In this document: positions 11,001-20,842 of the stretch, in pieces | Position numbering within the stretch: the stretch's first letter is position 1 | How the letters are laid out: every line of letters begins with the position of its first letter | NCBI GenBank assembly: GCA_019828565.1 | Contig: JAHDYR010000038.1 | Coordinates: forward strand, 496,001-560,000 | DNA: 64,000 nt | Origin: Carpediemonas membranifera | Lineage: Eukaryota > Fornicata | Direction of reading: 5' to 3' | Notes under the pieces: generated by a model | What the model saw: the letters and a program-made list of their open reading frames with translations, nothing else | The model's database searches: none | What the model was told of the DNA's origin: nothing | Program-made: the position numbers and the translations under genes

Positions 11001-13497
11001 CTGGGTGCCAGGTAGACACGTGGTGTTGAGTAGCTTCGCTTCAACATAGCCTACAGAGACATCACTGGCGTGCTTAGTGTGACCGGCGTAGAACAAGTTG
11101 CCGACACACTGGAGCGGGCCTGCATTACCGAGCATGTCGTTGTAGTACTTGCCCGTGACCTGCCAGTAGAGCTTGTAATTGCCAGTCTCGTGGTTGAAAG
11201 CGTAGATGTTGACTGCGCCGACAGACTCGTTCTCCGCCGAGTCCCAGTAATCGCCGATGATGAGCTTATCGCCGCAGGCTGCGATTTTGCTGCCAAATAT
11301 GGAACCGGAATGGGCAGTGTCGATGATTCCAAAGGGGTTCAACTGTTGGTCATCCGATACAATCCGCAGCGGATCTGTGGCAGAGTAGTCGGTCGCCTCG
11401 TAAACCCAGACCTGGTTGTCTCTGCTGCTGCCGATGAACAGGTGGGTGCCGTTCGAGGCCAGGCTCGTCCCGGAGCCCGTGGACGTGGAGGGGTGGGTGT
11501 TCATTGACCCGAGTAGGTTAGTGTCGTAGTCATAAATGTCCACCCTCTTGTTTCCGAGGTTGTGGAGGTAGATGCGGGACTCGTCAATGGCTGTGTGGTA
11601 GCCCAGATTGTCGCCAGATGTCGTGCCATCGATTTGAGAGACTACATCGTCACCGCCATTCGTGGAGATCTTGACAATGAGCGCGCCGCCGGTGTCGTCT
11701 ATATCATTGGCGCTGAGACTCGGCAAACCGACGACGAGGACATCTTCGTTTTCGAAAGAGATGGCGCGCGGCTCCACCATCTGCTCAGGGAGTTCGATCG
11801 TGGCGTACTCAGTGAACCCAGCCCCCGAATGCCCACGGCGATCGAGGACGACGATCTCATCGTTCGTATCGACCAGGAAAATGAAGTTGTCAGTGGCAGC
11901 CATCCGGCTCTTGCTGTAGTACGATTCGCCGCCAGATCCGATATACGTGCCGTCAGACGTAAACATGTGAAGGTAAGGCGACTGCGAAGTGCGGAGGTAG
12001 AGGTAGGACGGCGTCAGGGCGCTGTATGTGGGGGAGTCGACGACGTATGAGGCAGTGTCGTCGTCAAGGCTGATGTCAAAGCTGCCGTCATAGCAGGTCC
12101 AGCCGTCGGGGTGGGTGACGTAGCCTGCGGGGCAGGACAGCTGGGCCTCAGGGGCGTTCGGCATGACGTAGTAGCCGTCGTCGGGGGCGAGGCAGGCTGA
12201 CTGGCCAACGGAGGGCTGGTACGTGCCGCGGGGGCAGGGCAAGCAGGGGCCATCTTGGCCGCTGTAGGTGCCGGCCGGGCATGGGGCGCAAAGGCCGGTC
12301 GTAGCACTCTCGTATTCGCCAGGAACACAAGATGACCAGTCGTAGACTTCGAATGTGCGCTCCATGGCTGTTCCGGCAGACACGAACAGCTGATCAGACG
12401 AGACGCCGACCATGTACCCCATGTTGTCACTGGCATCTGGTGCGTAGGTGAAAGCCTCCTCGTACCGCTCGCCGTTGTTGATGTAGACGTAGACGCGACC
12501 ACCACTCATCCCACCCTGAGTCGGCTCTTTGTATGCGCCGACAACGAGCCTACCGTCCTTCATGGAAGCAACATATCCGAAGTCAACGTCGCCCCAGTCG
12601 ACCTTCGGGTAGAGTGTCTGGACGTGCACAGGATGGACGGGGTCCTGCACGTTGATGTGCACTCGGCCGGCTTTGTTGCTGGGCCGGGATACCATGTTGG
12701 TGTTCCAGTCAGCAAAGGCGAGGAATCCGATGTCGGCATCAAGGTAGAGTCTCGGCTGATAGTAAGATGGCCACTCATACAAATCAGTGTCAAATTTGAT
12801 TATCGCAAGCTCGCCGCCGGTTGAGTTTGACACTCTGATGCCAGGACCAGAGTCCCAGTAGCAGTAAATCGTGTCGTTGCCAGCCACCATCTGGTATAAG
12901 TAGGCGTTGTTTTCGACATAAGTGGAATACCCGGGAACTATCGTGCCAGTAAGGGTCCATGCGGCGTCGATATATTCGTAGATGAAGAAGCCGCCCTTCG
13001 TCCGCGAGTAACCGGTCTCGGGGCTCGTCACGCGGGTGCCATACGCTCCAATGACAAGACGGTCGTGGTCGAACGAGAGCACACGGCCCCAGCCGCTAGC
13101 GCTGCTGGGGACTGTGACGTTTTCTATGTCGTCCGGGGCGTTCAGTACTGTATAGCTGCTGTAGTCGGGGTACCCGGTGGCGTTGAGGGCATAGATGTGG
13201 ACAGCGCGAGGCGTCGCTGGAAGGGCTGGCAACGAGCCAGTTGTCACCGACAGCGAGCTGGACAGATGCTGTGGTGTAGTCGCTGGTGTCAACTTCTTTC
13301 CACACGCCGCCTTCATACGCCAGTGTACGGATATAGCGGTCTCCAGAGGTGATCATCGTCTTGTTGGCACCGGGGAAGAAGAGATCGTAACGTGCAGTGA
13401 CGGCAAAGGTCGAGGGAGTGGTGGGAGCGGCGTATACAGTGCCAATAGACACCAAGAACGCAATGGCGAGGATAAAGAGTCGATGATTCACCCTCAT
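8082..13497 (-). CDS. Giant cysteine-rich membrane protein, short cytoplasmic tail (paralogue of the first gene)
   Basis: The start at 13497 gives a clear signal peptide (MRVNHRLFILAIAFLVSIGTV). The frame breaks once near 13208 at a CGCG run and continues for 1744 codons, so one base is probably missing in the assembly. The N-terminal part is a beta-propeller/FG-GAP-like region, then one CPAGTYSGQDG-type module, a second propeller-like region, and about 20 cysteine-rich modules. A beta-rich domain and one membrane helix follow (about 8130-8220), with only some 15 basic residues inside the cell (KHARVRMKKRLL). The ectodomain matches the gene at 2-4567, but the ankyrin tail is absent. Ligand and role are unknown. 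Confidence 0.87.
9085..9614 (-). repeat. 530-nt block identical (inverted) to 2447-2976
   Basis: The partner of the block in the first giant gene. The two copies are about 6.1 kb apart in opposite orientation, have the same length, and are identical as far as I can read. Confidence 0.85.
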
Positions 13498-14015
13498 TTC
13501 AGGATTACTCGTGGCACATAAGCGGCGGAACACACGTTGGTGGTTCAATAGGCGTATTCTCATGCCTGACTCAGATACCACACGCAGTTGTAGGAAAAAA
13601 GGGAGAATTTCCTGAAATCTGATGGCATCAGAAGAATCACAAATGTATCTCAATTTCGGGCAATAAATGCCCAAATAAGTTGAAGGCTATATCATTGTAG
13701 AGCCTGTCTTACGGCCACATGGCCCTGGTATTTTGACCCTTGTTCGACAATCAAGGGATGATCAAAAGACAGTCAGATTTGACTGAAGTGATGTGTGACA
13801 GTACTCAAACAAGCGACTGTGTCCTTTGGTTGGAGCTCGATTTGAATGCCAGTATGCTTGTGTCTCATCTGAGTCATCTTGTCAACATCGGGACGATGGG
13901 GGGCTCGGGACAGTAATAACAGAACCCATGCTCTGAGACGCACGTCTAACATCTCACGACACCATCGGCAGGGCGATATTTGACTCAGCGACTGCAGACT
14001 TCGTCGCCATGAGAA
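13498..14015. other. Divergent intergenic region
   Basis: 518 nt between the start codons of the second giant gene and the coiled-coil gene. It must contain both promoters. No repeat or RNA gene is visible. Confidence 0.5.
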
Positions 14016-16028
14016 ATGTCGGCGGAGCACAATTCACCATACAGCCCCTTGCCGGCTGCAATGTCTATTGATGAACGAATGGAACAGATTAGACAAGAAT
14101 CTTACGAAGCAGCTCTCGAAACGCTCCGCGGAGCCGCAGAGCAGCAGATGCGGCAGAAATTGCTGCCCAGAATACGCGACCAGGTGATTAAGGAAGTGCA
14201 AAAGGAAGAGAGGAAGAAACTATTTGCCGGTCTCTCTCCAGAGGAGAAGCAGGCACTTCTGAAGGATGAAATCGATCGCAAAGTTGCGTTGCTTTCCGCA
14301 AAACTCCGAGACAAACACGATCAGTCCGTCAATGACGCCGTCAACGCACAGCTAGATACTGTACGAGAAGAGATGCGTAAGGCAGCCGAGGAGGAGATCC
14401 ATCGCATAGCGGAGGAGCGGGTACGAAAGGAGAGGTTGCTTCTCCGTGACGAGACAGCACGAGTCAAGGCGATGGCCGAGAAACTGCGCGACGAGGAGCA
14501 TTCACAGAGGGCAAGCACGCTTGTCCGTAAGCGTATGGCCGAGCTCGAGACGCGGGCATCCAGAGAGCAGGCCCAGTCAAATCGACTCCTGAATAAGCTT
14601 AAGTCGACTAATGCAGCGCAAGAAAAGGAGCTAGAGGAGCTCAAGACTACCCACCAGAAGTTGAATGACAAGTATGCGCGTGTGGTCGGCCGGTCGAGTA
14701 AGCTCAACCATGAACTCCAGGCCAAGGCCAAGGAAGCGGCCTCAGCGATGGAAGCAAAGGCCGAGGCAGATCGTCATTCAGCCGAGCTGCAGGCTAAGGT
14801 CGACTCGATGACTGTGGAGCTGGGTGAGATGAGAGAAGAGCACTCCCACGTCATGGAGGGGCTGTTGAAGACTGACCAGTTGCGGCAGGAGGCAGAGACG
14901 GTGGTGGAAGGGACGCGGGAACAGCTGGCGATCGCCCAGAGGAGGATTGCGGAGCTGGAGGCGGAGTTGAGAGCTGAGCGAAGCAAGCGGGAGATCCCCC
15001 AAGCGAAACTACTGGAGAGCGGTCAGAAAAGAAAAGCACAAACCCAGACCAAAGCTCAGGAGCGGCAGGGTAGCGCTAGCAGCGAGGACAGTGAAGCCCC
15101 CCGCACCGCCCCGGAGAGGGTCCATGCACACGAGCCTGAGGCAGCTTCCCCTGCCGCATGCCCTCAACTCCCGTCGCTACCCGACGACGTGCTGGACTCC
15201 CTCATTGATCTTGACACGCCCGAGACGCACAGCTCAAGCCATAGCGGGCCGAGGATGTCAGCCCGCAGCTCGCCATTGAGCCAAGATTTATTAGCAACTG
15301 AGGCGCCAAGGCCGGCTCGTGCGGTCGACATGATGGGCGGGGATTCCGGCACTCTGGCAGTGCGGAGCCGACTGGGTCGCAGTGAGATGGGGCGCGGTGA
15401 TCGGGCTTCACTGGGCGTTTCGTCCCGAGGCTTCTCTCGCCGAGAGGCTTCATCGCCCAATGATTCCGCGACTCAGGGCACGACTCTGGAGTCACTAACC
15501 AAGTCGATCCGGAGTCACTTCGAGGAAGAGTCACGAGCCCAGCATCGTTACCAGACATCAGCACCGCTCAAAATGCCCTCGCAGTCTGACAGCAAGAAGA
15601 TTCTGTTCGAGCTTGAGCGACTGTTCAGCCTGTGGGCCGAGGCGGAGGTCTCATTCAGCCACCGCTGCGCCGTGATTGAAACGATCAGGGGCCAGACTTC
15701 TTCAGAGTCGCAGGCGAGGATGATCCACCGGACAATCAAGGAGGAGCTGGCCGAGTGCCGCGCAGTGCTCGAGAAGCATCGCGATGAGCTTGAACTCGTC
15801 AAAAAGCGCGAAGAAGTTAAGTCGCGCCTCTTTTCGCTGAAGATTGGGAAAGGGTCGAAGTCCGACGTCAATGCGACCATGGCCGAGCTCCGAAGAACCG
15901 ACCAGAAGATGAAGATAGGCGTGGAGGCCGCTAGGAAGCTGGACGGCAGCCCTGTAATGTACCGTGGTGTCCCGTACGAGAGCATCTTGATTGTGGATGG
16001 TGTTCTCCCACTTTGCACAGGACGTTAA
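14016..16028 (+). CDS. Long coiled-coil protein, 670 aa, unknown
   Basis: Residues 1-330 are almost entirely charged heptad-type sequence rich in E, K, R, A and L, predicted to form an extended coiled coil. Residues about 335-500 are low-complexity, Ser/Pro-rich and likely disordered. A second helical region (about 520-640) contains a VKKREEVKSRLFSLKIGKGSK segment. No catalytic motif, signal peptide or membrane segment is present. The start at 14016 is the first ATG, with a second in-frame ATG 15 codons later. The architecture would suit a cytoskeletal or basal-body component, but nothing specific supports that. Confidence 0.8.
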   Translation: MSAEHNSPYSPLPAAMSIDERMEQIRQESYEAALETLRGAAEQQMRQKLLPRIRDQVIKEVQKEERKKLFAGLSPEEKQALLKDEIDRKVALLSAKLRDKHDQSVNDAVNAQLDTVREEMRKAAEEEIHRIAEERVRKERLLLRDETARVKAMAEKLRDEEHSQRASTLVRKRMAELETRASREQAQSNRLLNKLKSTNAAQEKELEELKTTHQKLNDKYARVVGRSSKLNHELQAKAKEAASAMEAKAEADRHSAELQAKVDSMTVELGEMREEHSHVMEGLLKTDQLRQEAETVVEGTREQLAIAQRRIAELEAELRAERSKREIPQAKLLESGQKRKAQTQTKAQERQGSASSEDSEAPRTAPERVHAHEPEAASPAACPQLPSLPDDVLDSLIDLDTPETHSSSHSGPRMSARSSPLSQDLLATEAPRPARAVDMMGGDSGTLAVRSRLGRSEMGRGDRASLGVSSRGFSRREASSPNDSATQGTTLESLTKSIRSHFEEESRAQHRYQTSAPLKMPSQSDSKKILFELERLFSLWAEAEVSFSHRCAVIETIRGQTSSESQARMIHRTIKEELAECRAVLEKHRDELELVKKREEVKSRLFSLKIGKGSKSDVNATMAELRRTDQKMKIGVEAARKLDGSPVMYRGVPYESILIVDGVLPLCTGR

Positions 16029-16119
16029 ATACCTTAGCAATAGTCAGTGATGCGCTGTTAGACGATATGGAGCTCAGCATAAGACGTTGTCTACTTCATT
16101 TATCTATCGTGTGTGTCGT

Positions 16120-16215
16120 TTAACCCAATCTGTACACATACGTGTCGTCAAGTTCATGCTCGGTGGCGAGTCTGCCATCTGCCATGTTGTTAGTTATGCA
16201 ACCGCCGTTACCCAT
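16120..16215 (-). CDS. Possible 31-aa micro-ORF with MGNGGC N-terminus
   Basis: A short frame beginning Met-Gly-Asn-Gly-Gly-Cys, the classical arrangement for N-myristoylation at Gly2 with a palmitoylatable Cys, followed by a polar tail. It lies in an 857-nt gap with no other gene. There is no independent support, and the motif could be chance; the neighbouring micro-ORF at 16515 also begins MGN. Confidence 0.25.
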   Translation of the reverse strand: MGNGGCITNNMADGRLATEHELDDTYVYRLG

Positions 16216-16514
16216 TGCTAATAATCGCTGGTGGCTCTGTGTGAGCTTGTGGTGAGAATGATCTCTGGAAAAAATCTGTTGGTTTTCTGAAGTGGAGTTG
16301 AGTCTGGCGGTGAATGAGCTCGGAGTAATGAGCCAGGCCCTGTTCCGATGGTATTTCTCAAGAGGTCGACAATTATTCTGTCCACTTTCTCTTGCTCTGA
16401 GATTCATTTGGTGATATTGCTGAGAGTAGAATCATCCAATGAAGCCATCGATGGATCTGGGTACGATGTGAGAATGCTATGTTCACGTGAAATGCATTCT
16501 CGATCTTTATTCAT

Positions 16515-16637
16515 CTAGAAGACCCCCATATTGCGGGTGTCGTTGTCATTAGTGTCTTCATCACCAGCATTGCTGCCCCCAATAATCTTCTTTTGACCAC
16601 CAGTAGCAGTGCCTCCTCCAGCGCCAGAGTTTCCCAT
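16515..16637 (-). CDS. Possible 40-aa micro-ORF with MGNSGAGG N-terminus
   Basis: A glycine-rich frame starting MGNSGAGGG, again with a myristoylation-type N-terminus, ending in an acidic, Asn/Asp-rich tail. Same strand as the micro-ORF at 16120. Upstream in-frame codons exist, so the true start is uncertain. Weak evidence only. Confidence 0.25.
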   Translation of the reverse strand: MGNSGAGGGTATGGQKKIIGGSNAGDEDTNDNDTRNMGVF

Positions 16638-16885
16638 CTTTGATGCTGAAAGAAATTTGTGGTAGGGGCAAAACTGCGCGGTACTATAATTTGATCTGTT
16701 CAGAAGTAGTTGGCATAAAAGGAGATCTTGTCGAGCAGCTGCATCATATGAGTCCATTGTCTTCCCAGGTCTGGGTGTAACCGCCGTCGTTATCCTTTCG
16801 TAAACTCCAAACCCCCATTGCCGGCCCAACAGACCATAATAGCTCGTCCCGTCCAGTCTATTTTACTTACACAGCCACAGCCCCG

Positions 16886-17887
16886 TCATTGGCTCAACAG
16901 TGTCCGGGGCCGTCTCTTGGGCGACAGCAGACGTCCCATTGGGCTCTCCGCCACGCTCCGCCGGTACCGCTTCAGGTGGACCAGCTGCTGGTCCTTGGCC
17001 CTGATCTCGTCGAGAAGGTACCTCAGCCGCTGTTGCTGTTCGGTGTTCCGAGCAAACTCGAGGGGGTTCTGGGTGGCTTGGGCCATGAGGGCTTCGTAGT
17101 CGGCTGAAAGGCGGGCCTTCTCGCTTTCTAGTGAGGCGGCAAGGGTCTTTGCGTCATCATCGCCGGATGTTAGGGTAATTTGTGGCTTCTTCTTCGTGTG
17201 AAGCTTCTTTCTTGCAGCAACAGTTGCCTCTCCGATGATTGGAACGTAAGGCATGCTCACATCGATTGGACGAGACTCCGCCTTCTTCGCTCTGGCTCTT
17301 GGGGCAGATACTGGTCTACGACGACGTGTCACCTTCGCCTTCTTCGGTGGTTCGGCGGGTTCCACGAGCAAGTTCTGTTGGAGACTCACAAGGTTTGCAA
17401 CAGACTGCTCGGCTTCCTTTTGTGCCCTCTGTGCCACTGTGACGAGCCTGTCTCGGTGCTCCAGGTCGGCCTGGAGACGGACGATGCGCTCCTCAGCGTC
17501 GAGCGCGCGATTGTGTATCGCACGAACAGAATCGCTAGTATCTGCCCTGGCGCGCTCAAGATCAGCAAGGAGCTTGCTTACTCTGGCCTCGCTGGCCGTC
17601 AGTCGCTGCTGCAACTCGCGCTTATCGTCTTGCTCTTGCGTCAAGTGGCGCCTACAGTCGATCAAATCCGCCTCCTTGGCGACAATCTGGTCTCTCATTG
17701 ATACAATGAGCCTGAGAAGCTCATCTTTCTCTGTTTCGGCGTGCTGGCTCCGTGATGGAGGCGAACGAGGGATAGAATCATAATTTGTGGTACTGAGCGT
17801 GTTTGGCCGGTATCTCGGAGGAGAAAGAGCGCTCACCTGCCTTATGGAGGTGCTGAGCTCGGCCATTGGGTCTGATGCCGCAGACAT
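16886..17887 (-). CDS. Coiled-coil protein, 333 aa, unknown
   Basis: Start taken at 17887 (MSAASDPMAELSTS); longer upstream frames look non-coding and would run into the divergent gene. Residues about 60-190 form a coiled coil, with a basic patch near the middle (KVTRRRRPVSAPRARAKK) and a second short coiled coil near the C-terminus. The mix of helical and basic segments suggests a microtubule- or nucleic acid-associated protein, but this is inference. It shares a 165-nt divergent promoter region with the gene at 18053. Confidence 0.75.
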   Translation of the reverse strand: MSAASDPMAELSTSIRQVSALSPPRYRPNTLSTTNYDSIPRSPPSRSQHAETEKDELLRLIVSMRDQIVAKEADLIDCRRHLTQEQDDKRELQQRLTASEARVSKLLADLERARADTSDSVRAIHNRALDAEERIVRLQADLEHRDRLVTVAQRAQKEAEQSVANLVSLQQNLLVEPAEPPKKAKVTRRRRPVSAPRARAKKAESRPIDVSMPYVPIIGEATVAARKKLHTKKKPQITLTSGDDDAKTLAASLESEKARLSADYEALMAQATQNPLEFARNTEQQQRLRYLLDEIRAKDQQLVHLKRYRRSVAESPMGRLLSPKRRPRTLLSQ

Positions 17888-18052
17888 TGCTTGTCTGCGC
17901 GAAAATTTTGCCCGACATTTTGATCGGACCGGCCAAATCCATAAAGTGGACACACGTACCGGGGGCATACAGTGCGTGTGTGTCTGATCATTTGGAGCTA
18001 TAATTGGCTGGTCAAAACTAATCTGGGCCACTTCCTTACGACAGACGACCAA

Positions 18053-18859
18053 ATGAAAGAGGGCAAAAGCGCCCCCTTTTCGCTCAATAGTACAAGCATT
18101 TCTAGTTTCATTGGAGTGAAAACAACGTTGAAGAAGAAGATTCGAGAATCGGCGCCTTCTTCTCCGAGAAAGCACAAACTCCTGTCCAAGCCGGGTAAGA
18201 AACACCGCAGCGCCGAGCACGCCTCATCTCATCATCACCATCACCACAAATCAGCCAAGGGATCGGACAAGAAATCGCCGAGATCATCATCCTCTACCGC
18301 ACGCACCGTCTCTTCCGACCGCACCAAGCCCGCTGACCACCAGTTTGCCTTGGTCCCTACAGTAGTGATGGACTACGAGAACATGATCCCATTCCAGGCC
18401 CCGCTCCAGTCTCAGCCGTACAATTCACCCTCAGGCGAGCTCTTCACACTCCCTGTCGTCCAGGAGAGCGAGCACTACTCGCCGTACTACTCCTCGCTGG
18501 ACGACAGACCCGCTGCCCACGGCTCCAGGCGTCGTCCCTCTCTCAGAGCCCGCTCGCCCCAGTCCTGGGCCACCGCCTCCCTGAGCGGCACCTCGCCTGA
18601 TACGGCAGACCTGGGTGAGCCGAACATTGAGGCCGTGATGAACTCTCTGGTCAACACCGACGTCGCCTCTCCCAGCGATCCGTTTGGCACGAGAGTTGCT
18701 CGAGTCATGTCTGCCGACCTCGATGCTGTTGAGAGCATTTATTCGGTGAGTAGCTCGCGCCAGTCGCCGCGGGATGGGGCACTTAGCCTTGAGGTGACTG
18801 GTGTGATGACCTTGGGCTCGACCCAGTTTAGATCAGTCCGTACATCCTTCGACACGTAG
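18053..18859 (+). CDS. Low-complexity Ser/Pro/His-rich protein, 268 aa, unknown
   Basis: Start chosen at the ATG at 18053; the frame is open further upstream but that would enter the promoter of the divergent gene. The N-terminal third is basic, with a six-histidine run and many Lys-Ser pairs; the rest is Ser/Pro-rich with RRRPSLRARSP and SRQSPRD motifs that look like kinase sites. No folded domain is recognisable. It converges with the cytidine deaminase gene. Confidence 0.65.
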   Translation: MKEGKSAPFSLNSTSISSFIGVKTTLKKKIRESAPSSPRKHKLLSKPGKKHRSAEHASSHHHHHHKSAKGSDKKSPRSSSSTARTVSSDRTKPADHQFALVPTVVMDYENMIPFQAPLQSQPYNSPSGELFTLPVVQESEHYSPYYSSLDDRPAAHGSRRRPSLRARSPQSWATASLSGTSPDTADLGEPNIEAVMNSLVNTDVASPSDPFGTRVARVMSADLDAVESIYSVSSSRQSPRDGALSLEVTGVMTLGSTQFRSVRTSFDT

Positions 18860-19096
18860 AAATTGTCATTCGCCACGCCGGCCGCTTTGTTGCATTGAAG
18901 TGGCAGCCGGCTCTCTCTCGTTCTCTAAACATTCTTCATTGAAATAATGGGAGTTGTGTCGACTTGCCGTGTGGTCAGAAACGGGTCTGAATAAGGCTTG
19001 GCAGTTCGACATTGTTCGACACAGGGGGGTGAACCCATAAAGTAAACAGTTTATCTCAGCACCTAACTCAAGCCAACCAAAAGAGTCATTCTGGGC

Positions 19097-19510
19097 TTAC
19101 TGAAGGGCCTCAAGGTTCTCGGGGCCGAAAGAGTGGGGGAGGAGCTCTTCAAGAGTGAAGACGCGGTTCACACGGCCGTCGGTATAGCCGCAGATGACGA
19201 TCATGTCCTTGTTGAACTCACGCATCACCTGACGGCAAGCGGCACATGGGAGGCCGCCGTCGAGGGTGACGATGGCAATCATGGCGTGGTCACGGTGGCC
19301 CTCGCTCACAGCCTTGAACATTGCAGTGCGCTCGGCACAGTTGGTGAGGCCGTAAGAGGCGTTCTCCACGTTGCACCCGGTAAAACGAGTACCATCCGCA
19401 CACTGGAGGCAGGCGCCAACGGGATACTTGCTGTAGGGCGCATAGGCGTTCTTGGCTACCTCAATAGCCTTGTCGAGAAGTTCTCTCTGCAATTGCTCGC
19501 TTACAGACAT
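19097..19510 (-). CDS. Cytidine deaminase, 137 aa
   Basis: Hydrolyses cytidine and deoxycytidine to the uridine forms in pyrimidine salvage. The zinc-site signatures are clear: the C-A-E motif with catalytic Glu (NCAERTAMFKA) and the P-C-x-x-C motif (PCAACRQVMREF), plus the conserved PVGACL and FTGCNVENASYG segments of the homotetrameric family. Length matches the usual 130-150 aa. The start at 19510 (MSVSEQLQ) fits the family; longer upstream codons do not. Presence of a salvage enzyme would suit an organism relying on imported nucleosides, though that is inference. Confidence 0.95.
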   Translation of the reverse strand: MSVSEQLQRELLDKAIEVAKNAYAPYSKYPVGACLQCADGTRFTGCNVENASYGLTNCAERTAMFKAVSEGHRDHAMIAIVTLDGGLPCAACRQVMREFNKDMIVICGYTDGRVNRVFTLEELLPHSFGPENLEALQ

Positions 19511-19708
19511 AGTTTGGATCGATTTCGAAAATTGTCGTGTCGCACTTTTGACGCGGTCAACGACAGTCAACGACATGTCATGACGGACAGCACCCGACCC
19601 AGGTGCCACAATCACACTTTTCTTCATTTTGCTCCATGGACCCGAGTTCTCCAAAAGTCAACGGACTCGGACTGGCAGGGTCAAATCACTTAACATCCTC
19701 CTTGGAGT

Positions 19709-20593
19709 TTAATGCATGCCTGAGAAATATGGGTGCTGCAGCGCCTCTTCCGCTGACATGCGGTCTTTAGGCTCGAACTGCAGCATGGCTGCGAGCAGGT
19801 CGAGTCCCAATTGGTCGAGTCGGGGCACAACGTTTTTCAGCTTCTGGGGAGGCATAGATGGCCACCCAGCCTTCTTATTATACTTCGGCATGGAAGTCAT
19901 GGACGGCCACGTCGCCTCCGTTGGGGTCCCAAGCACCTTGAAGATTCGTAAGAGTTCATCCGGTTCGTTCTTTCCAGGGAAGAGAGCCTCGCCCGTGACC
20001 ATTTCCGCGAAGATGGCGCCGCATGACCACATGTCGATGGATGCATTGTACGAAGTGTTCCCCAGGATGATGTCCGGGGGTCGGTACCACAGTGTGACGA
20101 CTTCATTCGTATACGTCGGGAGAGGAATGCCGCACGATCGGGCAAGGCCAAAGTCGGCCAGCTTGAGGACCCCATTGGCGCTTATGAGTAGGTTTTGGGG
20201 CTTGAGGTCGCGATGAAGGACCTTCATTTTGTGGCAGTAGGCTACGCCCTTGAGAAGTTGATACATGAAACTTTTCACCTCGTTGAGAGGAAGACGCTTG
20301 TTTCTGAGATCAAGGACCTTTCTGAGGTCATGCTCGACGAACTCGAAGACGAGAGCGAGCTTGTCTTCGTCACTTACCACTTCGTGGAGGACTACAATGT
20401 TCGGATGAGACAGATCCCGAAGAATACTGATCTCGCGCATGGCTGTTGCAGGAATTCCATCTGTCTCGCGGTTTAGCGAAAGACACTTGATGGCACAGCA
20501 GAAGCTGGGGTCGTGTTTCGGATGCGCTTTCCAAACAACCGCATATGTGCCCTGACCAACCCTCTCAACGCGTGTATAACCAGGTATTCCCAT
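19709..20593 (-). CDS. Cyclin-dependent kinase, Pho85/CDK5-like, 294 aa
   Basis: A minimal protein kinase with all catalytic motifs: glycine loop GQGTYAVV, Lys in CAIK, HRDLKPQN, DFG in KLADFGLAR, the activation segment with YTNEVVTLWYRPPD, and DMWSCGAIFAEM. The cyclin-binding helix reads PATAMRE in place of PSTAIRE. The T-loop and the ITGxxLFPG-type region resemble the Pho85/CDK5 branch more than Cdc2. Start is placed at 20593 because MGIPGYTRVERVGQG matches the family's short N-terminus; an upstream ATG at 20641 would add 16 residues. It should phosphorylate Ser/Thr-Pro sites when bound to a cyclin; the partner is not in the window. Confidence 0.93.
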   Translation of the reverse strand: MGIPGYTRVERVGQGTYAVVWKAHPKHDPSFCCAIKCLSLNRETDGIPATAMREISILRDLSHPNIVVLHEVVSDEDKLALVFEFVEHDLRKVLDLRNKRLPLNEVKSFMYQLLKGVAYCHKMKVLHRDLKPQNLLISANGVLKLADFGLARSCGIPLPTYTNEVVTLWYRPPDIILGNTSYNASIDMWSCGAIFAEMVTGEALFPGKNEPDELLRIFKVLGTPTEATWPSMTSMPKYNKKAGWPSMPPQKLKNVVPRLDQLGLDLLAAMLQFEPKDRMSAEEALQHPYFSGMH

Positions 20594-20842
20594 TATTGAA
20601 TAAGTAGCCTTGCGAAACGGCCTCACAGAGAAGGACTCCAAAGACGGTTCAATCCGAAATCTTTGATTGACAAATCGATCAAAAAATGCACAGATCTCGG
20701 CGGAGTGAGTGACTCTCTGCCTGACTCCATAGTCTCGGCACAGTAGGTGTCGAGCCGCAAATGATCACAGTGGAAAGAGGCATCCCTCGAAACAGCGTGA
20801 GGCCAATCATCCACGCAATTCCAGCCATTTACAACCAAAACT

